DNA from: Streptomyces tirandamycinicus | GTDB taxonomy: Bacteria > Actinomycetota > Actinomycetes > Streptomycetales > Streptomycetaceae | Assembly: GCF_003097515.1 (NCBI RefSeq) | Contig: NZ_CP029188.1 | Location: 6,740,531 to 6,804,530, forward strand | Direction of reading: 5' to 3' | Length of the DNA stretch: 64,000 nt | Shown here: piece by piece, positions 57,370 to 64,000 of the stretch | Layout: each line of letters starts with the position of its first letter | How positions within the stretch are numbered: the first letter of the stretch is position 1 | Position numbers and translations under genes: made by a program | The notes under the pieces: generated by a model | Told to the model about the DNA's origin: nothing | Database searches by the model: none | What the model saw: only the letters and a program-made list of their open reading frames with translations

Positions 57370-58311
57370 TCAGCGTCCGGGGCGCGGCGGTGCCTCGGTG
57401 ATGTCCAGGAACACCTGGTCGGCCTCCGGCCAGCGGTCCTGGACCGTCGCCTTGATCCGCTCGCTCACGAGCTCGACCTCCTCGCTGTCCAGCCCCGGCA
57501 CCAGGTCGATCCGCGCGGCGACGAGTACCGAGTCGACCCCCAGACGCATCGTCAGCAGATCCGCCACGTTGTCGATCTCGGGTTGCCCGTCCAGCGTGGC
57601 GCGGATGTCCCCGTGCATGCCGGGGTCGACGGCGACGCCGATGAGGAGGTCCCGCGCCTCGCGCCCCAGCCGGTAGGCGACGTACACCAGAAGGAGGCCG
57701 ATCGCGAGGGACGCCGCCGCCTCCCACACCACCCTGCCGGTGGCCAGGTGCAGCCCCATGCCCGCTATGGCGATCAGGACTCCGACCACCGCGGCACCGT
57801 CCTCCGCGATCACGGTGCGGTGCGCGGGGTCCCGAGCCTCGTCACCCTGCTTCCGGTACTGGTAGAGCGCGCGGACCAGCGACGTCCCCTCGGCGGCCAG
57901 CGCGGCGCCGAGCACGGCGAGTCCGGCCGCGTAGTGCCCGGAGGACACCGGCCGGTCGCCCGCCCGCAGTGCCTCGACGGCTTGGAAGAACGAGAAGCAG
58001 CCGCCCATGACGAAGATGCCGACGGCGGCCAGCAGGGACCAGAACCAGCGCTCCTTGCCGTAGCCGAAGGGGTGGCGGCGGTCGGCGGGACGGCGGCTCC
58101 GCCGAAGGGCTGCCAGCAGGAAGATCTCGTTGAGGCTGTCGGCCACCGAGTGCGCCGCCTCCGACAACAGCGCGGGCGACGACGCCGCGAGCCCGCCGGC
58201 CGTCTTGGCCGCGGCGATGACGAGGTTCGCGGCGAGCGCGACGACGACGGTGATCCGGGTCCTGCGGTCCGAGCGTTTCCCGTGCTCGCCGCGCTCACGG
58301 TTCACGGCCAC
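57370..58311 (-). CDS. cation diffusion facilitator (CDF) family transporter
   Basis: 313 residues from GTG 58311. Six predicted helices then a cytoplasmic beta-alpha domain (GMHGDIRATLDGQPEIDNVADLLTMRLGVDSVLVAARIDL). TM2 carries metal-binding HxxxD (His54, Asp58 in SEAAHSVADSL). In TM5 the usual HxxxD is VIAED (Asp171 kept, His replaced), as in the SLC30A9-like branch of CDF proteins. It should export divalent metal (Zn, Mn or Fe) in exchange for protons; which metal is not clear. Last in a leftward run with ligD, transketolase and ndh. Confidence 0.88.
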   Translation of the reverse strand: MAVNRERGEHGKRSDRRTRITVVVALAANLVIAAAKTAGGLAASSPALLSEAAHSVADSLNEIFLLAALRRSRRPADRRHPFGYGKERWFWSLLAAVGIFVMGGCFSFFQAVEALRAGDRPVSSGHYAAGLAVLGAALAAEGTSLVRALYQYRKQGDEARDPAHRTVIAEDGAAVVGVLIAIAGMGLHLATGRVVWEAAASLAIGLLLVYVAYRLGREARDLLIGVAVDPGMHGDIRATLDGQPEIDNVADLLTMRLGVDSVLVAARIDLVPGLDSEEVELVSERIKATVQDRWPEADQVFLDITEAPPRPGR

Positions 58312-58390
58312 GCACCGCGGGCACCGCCGGACCGGTCGCGGAGCCGGCGAACGCGGTGGCGGCGAGGCCCGCCAGGGCCCGTGGCCGGGG

Positions 58391-59323
58391 TCACCCGGCT
58401 GCTCGACTTGCGGCCGCGTCGCGGCGCAGCGCGTCCAGCCGCCGCCGTGCCGGGCCGAGCGCCCTGCCGCGCCGCGGTACTCCCTCCCAGGGGTTCGCGG
58501 CCGTCTGGTCGAGCACGTTCGTGATGTTCCACCGGCGTGCCGTGACGTCGGGATCGTCCAGCTGGTCCCAGCTGACCGGCGTGGCGACCGGCGCGCCCTC
58601 GCGCGCTCGCACCGAGTACGGCGCCACCGCCGTCTGGGCGTACCCGTTGCGCAGGACGTCCAGGTACAGCCGGTCGCCGCGTGCCGCCTTGCGCGCCTCC
58701 GTGGTCAGCCGGTCCGGGTGGGATGCCGCGAGGAGATCCGCGGCGTCCTTCGCGAACGCCCTGACCTCGTCGAACGCGTGCCGCCGGCCGAGCGGCACGA
58801 TGACGTGCAGGCCCCGTGAACCCGTCGTCATCAGGGTCGACGGCAGACGGAGTTCGGCGAGCAGATCGCCGAGGAGCCGTGCGGCCCGCCTGACGGGCTC
58901 GAAGTCGTCCTCCGGCGGGTCCAGGTCGAAGACCATGCGGTCCGGGTGATGCGGGCGGTCCGTTCTCGACTGCCAGCGGTGGAGGGTGACGCACGCCTGG
59001 TCGGCGAGGTACACGAGGGTCGCCGTGTCGCCGCACACGGTATGGGTGACGGTGCCGCCTTCCTTGGGGACCTCGGCGCGGCGCACCCAGTCCGGAAAGC
59101 TCTCCGGCGTGTCCTTCTGCATGAACCCGGGCCCGCCGAGGCCGTCGGGGAGCCGTTCCAGCATCAGTGGCCTGCCGCGGAGATGAGGCAGCATGTGCGG
59201 CGCGATCGCCCGGTGGTAGTCGACGAGATCCGCCTTGGTGAAACCGTCGGCGGGGAACAGGACCTTCTCCGGCCGGTGGACCTCCACGGTACGGCGACCG
59301 GCACGCACGGTCGTGGTGCTCAT
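58391..59323 (-). CDS. ligD: LigD-type polymerase/primase domain protein
   Basis: 310 residues from ATG 59323. This is the polymerase (archaeo-eukaryotic primase-like) domain of bacterial NHEJ protein LigD as a stand-alone gene: EVHRPEKVLFPADGFTKADLVDYHRAIAPHMLPHLRGRPLMLERLPDG, then the metal triad VFDLDPPED (Asp133, Asp135) and MTTGSRGLHVIVPL. It adds (ribo)nucleotides at double-strand breaks, working with Ku and a separate ligase. No ku or ligase domain gene is in the window. The usual final part of the domain (YSVRAREGAPVATPVSWDQLDD) is complete. Confidence 0.92.
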   Translation of the reverse strand: MSTTTVRAGRRTVEVHRPEKVLFPADGFTKADLVDYHRAIAPHMLPHLRGRPLMLERLPDGLGGPGFMQKDTPESFPDWVRRAEVPKEGGTVTHTVCGDTATLVYLADQACVTLHRWQSRTDRPHHPDRMVFDLDPPEDDFEPVRRAARLLGDLLAELRLPSTLMTTGSRGLHVIVPLGRRHAFDEVRAFAKDAADLLAASHPDRLTTEARKAARGDRLYLDVLRNGYAQTAVAPYSVRAREGAPVATPVSWDQLDDPDVTARRWNITNVLDQTAANPWEGVPRRGRALGPARRRLDALRRDAAASRAAG

Positions 59324-59470
59324 GGCCCGCGGCTACCCCGTACCGGCGTCCCGTAGACACGGGCGCTGCCGGACGGGGCCCGTACGCATCCAAGGCTGCC
59401 CCGCACCGGGGGCGCCTGGACACCGGCGCTGCCGGAAGGCCGTGCGGTTCCGCGGCGGCGGCCGGCCGTC

Positions 59471-61351
59471 TCAAGGGGCGACGACCTCCTCCACGAGCAG
59501 CTTCACGGCAGCGGCGATCGACTCCGCGTCGATCCCGGCGGCGTGCAGCTGCTCCTCCGGCGTGGCGGAGGCCGGCATGCCGTGGACGCCGAGCCGCGCC
59601 AGCCTGGGCGCCGGACGCCCGTCCGAGAACGCCTCCGCCACGGCGTCGCCGATGCCGCCCTCCGGGCGGTGGTCCTCCACCGTGAGGACACACCCCGTCG
59701 CCCTGCCGGCGTCGTCGAGGGTGCCCACGTCGACGGGCTTCACCGAGTACAGATCGACGACGCGGACCGGGATGCCGTCCGCGGCGAGGGCGTCCGCGGC
59801 GCGCAGGGCCTCGTGGACCGTCACGCCCGCGGCGACGATCGTCGCCTTGTCGCCGTCGCCGCTGCGCAGCACCTTGCTGCCGCCGATGGGGAACTCCTCG
59901 TCGGGACCGTAGATGACGGGCGTCTCGCCGCGGCTGGTCCGCAGATAGCGGATGCCGTCCAGCTCGGCCATCGCCGCCACCAGCCGCGCCGTCTGGTTGG
60001 CGTCGCAGGGGTAGAGCACCGTCGACCCGTGGACGGACCGCAGCATCGCCAGATCCTCGAGGCCCATCTGCGAGGGGCCGTCCTCGCCGATCGCGATGCC
60101 CGCGTGCGATCCGACGAGGTTGATGCCCGCCCGGCTCACCGCCGCCATGCGGATGAAGTCGTGTGCCCGGGTGAGGAACGCGGCGAAGGTCGACGCGTAC
60201 GGCACCCAGCCGCGTGCCTGCAGGCCGACCGCCCCGGCCACCAGCTGCTGCTCGGCGATGTAGAACTCCAGGTACCGGTCCGGGTGTTCCTCCTTGAAGT
60301 ACTCGGTGCGTGTGGAGTCGCCGACCTCGGCGTCGAGTGCGACCACGTCGCCGCGGGCGGAACCCAGCGCCGCCAGGGCGCGCCCGTAGGCGGTACGGGT
60401 GGCCTCCTCCGTGCCGGGCTCGAAGCGGGGGAGCGCCGGCGGTGTCGAGTCCCCGACGTGCCCGACGTGCCCGACGTGCCCGACGTGCCCGACGTGCCTG
60501 GCGGGGGCGGCGGGGGGCGGCTCGACCTCGACCCGGATGAACCGCGGTCCGCCCAGTTCCTCGATGGCCGCCTCCGCGTCGGGCAGTGGCTTGCCGTGCT
60601 TGCCCTCCCGGTCCTCCACGGCCGCGACGCCGCGTCCCTTGCGGGTGGCCGCGATGACCGCCGTCGGCCGGCCGTCCACCCCGGCCGCCTCGGTGAGGGC
60701 CTTGTCGACGGCCTCGACGTCATGGCCGTCGACCTCCACGGTGTGCCAGCCGAACGCCCGGAGCCGCCGGGCATAGGCGCCGAGGTCGTGCTGATGGCGG
60801 GTCGGCCCGCGCTGCCCGAGCCGGTTGACGTCGATGATCAGTTTCAGATTGTCCAGTTGCTCGAACGAGGCGTGCTCGACGGCCTCCCAGACGGATCCCT
60901 CCGCCATCTCGCTGTCCCCGGAGAGGACCCAGATCCGGTTCGGGACGCGGTCGAGGTACTTGCCGGCGAGGGCCATCCCCACCCCGACCGGCAGCCCCTG
61001 GCCGAGCGAACCCGTGGCGACGTCCACCCAGGGCAGCAGCGGCGTCGGGTGGCCCTCCAGGCGGCTGTCCCGCTTGCGGAACGTCAGCAGTTCCTCGTCG
61101 TCGACGGCACCCGCCGCCTTGTAGAGCGAGTACAGCAGCGGAGACGCATGGCCCTTGGAGAAGATCAGCCGGTCGTTGGCCGGGTTGCCCGGGTCGGAGA
61201 AGTCGTAGCGCAGATGGTGGGCGAGGAGCACGGCGGCGAGGTCGGCCGCCGACATCGACGACGTCGGGTGTCCCGAACCCGCGGCGTCGGCCGCTCGTAC
61301 CGAGTCCACTCGCAACTGCCGGGCCAGTTCGGTCAGTTCTTCGTAACGCAT
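59471..61351 (-). CDS. tkt: transketolase
   Basis: 626 residues, the shorter animal/archaea-like transketolase layout. The TPP domain reads LRVDSVRAADAAGSGHPTSSMSAADLAAVLLAHHL, then GSLGQGLPVGVGMALAGKYL and the ThDP/Mg site GDSEMAEGSVWEAVEHAS. The pyrimidine domain reads FIAEQQLVAGAVGLQARGWVPYASTFAAFLTRAHDFIRMAAV, then a C-terminal domain. A linker contains five HVG units from a 9-base DNA repeat (60452-60498). It moves two-carbon units between sugar phosphates in the pentose phosphate pathway. ATG 61351 has ggagcg upstream. Streptomyces usually have other tkt copies, so this may be an accessory enzyme. Confidence 0.93.
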   Translation of the reverse strand: MRYEELTELARQLRVDSVRAADAAGSGHPTSSMSAADLAAVLLAHHLRYDFSDPGNPANDRLIFSKGHASPLLYSLYKAAGAVDDEELLTFRKRDSRLEGHPTPLLPWVDVATGSLGQGLPVGVGMALAGKYLDRVPNRIWVLSGDSEMAEGSVWEAVEHASFEQLDNLKLIIDVNRLGQRGPTRHQHDLGAYARRLRAFGWHTVEVDGHDVEAVDKALTEAAGVDGRPTAVIAATRKGRGVAAVEDREGKHGKPLPDAEAAIEELGGPRFIRVEVEPPPAAPARHVGHVGHVGHVGHVGDSTPPALPRFEPGTEEATRTAYGRALAALGSARGDVVALDAEVGDSTRTEYFKEEHPDRYLEFYIAEQQLVAGAVGLQARGWVPYASTFAAFLTRAHDFIRMAAVSRAGINLVGSHAGIAIGEDGPSQMGLEDLAMLRSVHGSTVLYPCDANQTARLVAAMAELDGIRYLRTSRGETPVIYGPDEEFPIGGSKVLRSGDGDKATIVAAGVTVHEALRAADALAADGIPVRVVDLYSVKPVDVGTLDDAGRATGCVLTVEDHRPEGGIGDAVAEAFSDGRPAPRLARLGVHGMPASATPEEQLHAAGIDAESIAAAVKLLVEEVVAP

Positions 61352-61498
61352 GTCGCTCCGTTCCCGGTCGTCCGGTGACCGGTTCGTGTGTCGTTTCCGT
61401 GGCCGTCGAGGTCCGTCCGGGGCGGCTCGAGATCCCGGTCGAGGTCCCGGGTCGGGATTCCGTTCGAAACCCCGGTCGAGGTCCCGGTCCGGGTCGTG

Positions 61499-62995
61499 TC
61501 AGGGCCGGGACCGGCCCGGTAGCCGGGCCACCTCGGGCGACGAGGTGTCGAGCGGTACCGACCAGGAGCTGACGAGACCGAGTTGCACGGCCTGGCGCGG
61601 CAGCGCCGCGTCCAGCAGCCAGTCGGCCGCCACCCGCACCCGGTTGCCGGGCATCGCCGCCAGGTGGTAGCCGCGGGTCACCGCACCCGCGAGCAGTCCG
61701 GACAGCGGTACGCCGAGTGGGTTGGCCGCCGCCTGGACGCCGCCCAGGTCCACGGCGAAGCCCAGATCGTGGTGGCGGTAGGGGCGTGCGGTGCCGTGTC
61801 CGAGCGACGCCGCGACGTTGTTCGCCGCGACATCGCCCTGACGGGTGGCGTGCTGCGCGGTCATCGGGGTCAGCTCGTAACGGGCGCCGTTCCCGTTCCC
61901 GTTTCCGTTCCGGGCGCCCGCACCCGTACCGGCATCGTCCTCCGTCAGCGGGCGGGTCAGATCGGGTACGGCTGCGGCGTCCCCACAGGCGAAGACGTCG
62001 GGATGGCCCGGCACGTTGAGCTCGGCCGTCACCCGCAGCCGTCCGCGGTCGAGAGGCAGCCCGACATCGGCCACCAGCGGATCCGGCCGTACCCCCACGC
62101 ACCACACCAGGGTCCTGGTCGGAACGAACTCGCCGTCGTCCAGCAGCACTCCGTCCGAAGTCGCCTCCTTGATGGAGGTACCGGTGCGCACCTCCACGCC
62201 CCGGGCGCGGAGGACCCGGTCGGCGGTCTCGGACAGCTGCCGGTCGAGCTCGGGCAGCACCCGGGGCGCGATGTCGAGGAGCAGCCAGCGCGGCCGGGTG
62301 TCCGGAGAACGCCAGGCCGGGCCGAACGGTCCCTTCGGTCGGGACATCTGGGCGTGGAGCTCGTCGGTGAAGATCTTGCCCTGGGCCGCCACCTCGGTGC
62401 CGGTGTAACCGGCGCCGACCACGACGAAGGTGCTGCGCGTCCCGCACTCGTCGGTGTGCGGTGCCGCCCCGGCCATCTCCACCTGCCGGACGATGTGGTC
62501 GCGCAGGTACAGCGCCTCGGGAAGCCCGCGGAAACCGTGCGCGTGCTCGTTCACCCCCGGCACGGGGAGCAGCTTGTTGACGCTGCCGACGGCGAGCACG
62601 AGCCGGTCGTACGCGAGCTCACGGCTTGCGCCCTCCGGGTCCGTGTAGTGCACACGGTGCCCGTCCAGGTCGACCCGCGTCGCCTCGCCCAGCACGAGCC
62701 GCACCCCGGGCAGGGTGTGCGCGAGGGAGACGGTCACCCGCCGCGGCTCCAGGATCCCGGCGGCGACCTGGGGCAGCAGAGGCAGGTACAGAAAGTAGTC
62801 GGTGGGGTTCAGCAGTACGATCTCGACCCGCTCCTTGGCCAGGGTGCGGGAGAGGGCCCGTGCCGTGCGGTGGCCGGCGAACCCGGCTCCCACGACGACG
62901 ATCCTGGTCACGGCGTACCGGTGCGGCCGTGGCCGCTCCTCCCGGGGGGTGCGGGGGGCCTGTGAGTGAGGGGCCCGGATGTCGTCGGCCTGCAC
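61499..62995 (-). CDS. ndh: type II NADH dehydrogenase (NAD(P)/FAD-dependent oxidoreductase)
   Basis: 498 residues from GTG 62995, preferred for gggagg 9 bases upstream; GTG 62911 would remove a 28-residue Arg-rich leader. FAD Rossmann VVVGAGFAGHRTARAL near 33, NAD Rossmann VVVGAGYTGTEVAAQG in the middle, second FAD motif DVFACGDAAAVPDL, and a C-terminal membrane-binding helical part. The pattern matches single-subunit NDH-2 enzymes that pass electrons from NADH to quinone without proton pumping. An in-frame (Asn-Gly)4 run (GARNGNGNGNGARYEL) interrupts a loop after CGDAAAVPD. It is upstream of transketolase on the same strand. Confidence 0.88.
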   Translation of the reverse strand: MQADDIRAPHSQAPRTPREERPRPHRYAVTRIVVVGAGFAGHRTARALSRTLAKERVEIVLLNPTDYFLYLPLLPQVAAGILEPRRVTVSLAHTLPGVRLVLGEATRVDLDGHRVHYTDPEGASRELAYDRLVLAVGSVNKLLPVPGVNEHAHGFRGLPEALYLRDHIVRQVEMAGAAPHTDECGTRSTFVVVGAGYTGTEVAAQGKIFTDELHAQMSRPKGPFGPAWRSPDTRPRWLLLDIAPRVLPELDRQLSETADRVLRARGVEVRTGTSIKEATSDGVLLDDGEFVPTRTLVWCVGVRPDPLVADVGLPLDRGRLRVTAELNVPGHPDVFACGDAAAVPDLTRPLTEDDAGTGAGARNGNGNGNGARYELTPMTAQHATRQGDVAANNVAASLGHGTARPYRHHDLGFAVDLGGVQAAANPLGVPLSGLLAGAVTRGYHLAAMPGNRVRVAADWLLDAALPRQAVQLGLVSSWSVPLDTSSPEVARLPGRSRP

Positions 62996-63393
62996 GGCGA
63001 ATCGCCTCCCATGGGAAATCGGGGCATGCGAGGGACGGAGCGTTCCGAGTGCCCCGCCGGCGCGGTGCCAAACGCCGGTGCCGGCGCGATCGGGAATCGT
63101 CTTCACTCACGCGTCCGTGTATCCAGCCTCCCCCCGTCGAACTGTCGCGGCCACAGGAAACCACAGGAAAATCGAATGGATCCGGACGCCTTCTCAGCCC
63201 CGAGCGGTCACATTGCGCAAAAAGCGATCCGGGCGCCCCGCCGGTGTCTCCGATTGCCATACTGCTCACGTTCACAGAACAGATGTGCTGGCGTCCGACC
63301 TCGCGACCGGCCCTCCCCGAGACGGCCGCGACGTCCCTGACCTGGGGCGCTTCCTGCCAGGTGTCGGCGCACACCCACGGAGAGAAGTGATCG
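62996..63393. other. divergent control region between ndh and the orphan cvnD
   Basis: About 400 bases, less GC-rich in the middle. It holds a perfect 10-base tandem repeat (ccacaggaaa at 63151 and 63161) and a palindromic ttgcgcaa (63214-63221), both possible operator elements. No clear -35/-10 pair or gene is visible. Confidence 0.4.
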
Positions 63394-63999
63394 ATGGCCC
63401 CCGAGCTCTCTGGCGGAATCGGCGGAGACGCCGCCGCTCTCGCGCTGAAGATACTGGTCGCCGGTGGATTCGGCGTGGGCAAGACGACCCTCGTCGGAGC
63501 GGTCAGCGAAATCCGGCCACTGCGTACCGAGGAGCAGCTCAGCGAGGCGGGCGAGAGCGTCGACGACACGGGCGGCGTCGACCAGAAGACGACGACCACC
63601 GTCGCCATGGACTTCGGGCGCATCACGATCCGCTCGGGGCTGTCCCTCTATCTCTTCGGCACGCCGGGGCAGGACCGCTTCTGGTTCCTGTGGGACGAGC
63701 TGTCGCAGGGGGCGCTCGGCGCGGTGGTCCTCGCGGACACCAGGCGCCTCGAGGACAGTTTCCCCGCCGTCGACTACTTCGAGCACCGGCGCATCCCGTT
63801 CGTCGTCGCCGTCAACTGCTTCCCCGGGGCGCGGACCTACGGAGCGCACGAGGTGTCCCGCGCGCTGGACCTCGACCGGGGGACCCCGGTCGTGCTCTGC
63901 GACGCGCGCGACCGCGATTCCGGGAAGGAGGTGCTGATCCGGCTGGTCGAGTACGCCGGGCGGATGCACACCGCCCGGCTGCTCGACTCGGTGGGATGA
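63394..63999 (+). CDS. cvnD: orphan conservon GTP-binding protein CvnD
   Basis: 201 residues from ATG 63394 with ggagagaag upstream. G1 GGFGVGKTTLVG (24-35), G3 LFGTPGQDRFWFLWDELSQGALGAVVLADTRRLEDSF, and G5 region VVLCDARDRDSGKEVLIRLVEYAGRM. G4 reads NCFP, lacking the Asp that reads the guanine base in most GTPases. No cvnA/B/C genes precede it; the gene upstream is ndh on the other strand. The nearest conservon without a cvnD ends 11.4 kb away. The window ends one base after the stop, so downstream partners cannot be seen. Confidence 0.92.
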   Translation: MAPELSGGIGGDAAALALKILVAGGFGVGKTTLVGAVSEIRPLRTEEQLSEAGESVDDTGGVDQKTTTTVAMDFGRITIRSGLSLYLFGTPGQDRFWFLWDELSQGALGAVVLADTRRLEDSFPAVDYFEHRRIPFVVAVNCFPGARTYGAHEVSRALDLDRGTPVVLCDARDRDSGKEVLIRLVEYAGRMHTARLLDSVG

Positions 64000-64000
64000 C

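Overview
The window looks like chromosomal DNA of a Streptomyces or a very close relative. GC content is very high, GTG and TTG starts are common, codons end in G or C, and there are two conservon (cvn) loci plus an orphan cvnD. DUF5709, MHYT, SigB/F-type sigma and CYP154/CYP157 genes fit the same group. No rRNA, tRNA, CRISPR array or prophage was seen.

Layout. 1-10.1 kb: end of an ABM-fold protein, phosphoglucomutase, a YciO homologue, a TetR-linked sugar ABC importer (binding protein, ATPase, permease) and a secreted amidohydrolase with a discoidin domain. 10.5-18.1 kb: a housekeeping and stress mix (GCS2 ligase, phospholipase-D-fold enzyme, PPK2, PRC-barrel, DUF5709, a long-form GAPDH ending at a strong terminator). 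18.4-23.8 kb: a complete conservon cvnA-B-C-D plus a CYP157-type P450 without the ExxR arginine, meeting a CYP154-type P450 stop codon to stop codon. 24.1-26.3 kb: an AraC regulator and a haloalkane dehalogenase.

26.8-36.1 kb is the most interesting part. It is one co-oriented block: PLP decarboxylase, SbnB-like dehydrogenase, MATE exporter, HisC-like aminotransferase, SbnA-like synthase, then binding protein, permease and ATPase of a metallophore/cobalamin-type importer, closed by a strong terminator. The promoter carries a sequence matching the actinobacterial Zur (zinc) box, not an iron box. I read this as a zinc-controlled metallophore system based on diaminopropionate-type chemistry. No NRPS, NIS synthetase or ligase is present, so the product cannot be assigned from known pathways.

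36.1-37.0 kb is a small acquired patch (lower-GC unknown gene plus an internally deleted IS630-type transposase remnant) ending at the stop codon of an aldehyde dehydrogenase. 37-47 kb: aldehyde dehydrogenase, VanW protein, GAF-domain regulator (likely control of the dehydrogenase), secreted esterase-like protein, small unknown proteins and a methyltransferase. 47.3-51.9 kb: an MHYT membrane sensor followed by a second conservon with cvnA-B-C only; a lone cvnD lies 11.4 kb away at 63.4-64.0 kb. Between them: nucleoside hydrolase, SigB/F-type sigma factor, pentapeptide protein, DJ-1/PfpI protein, a truncated hydrolase, CDF metal transporter, LigD polymerase domain, transketolase and type II NADH dehydrogenase.

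A theme across the window is short tandem repeats, both in intergenic DNA and in frame within linkers of otherwise conserved proteins.
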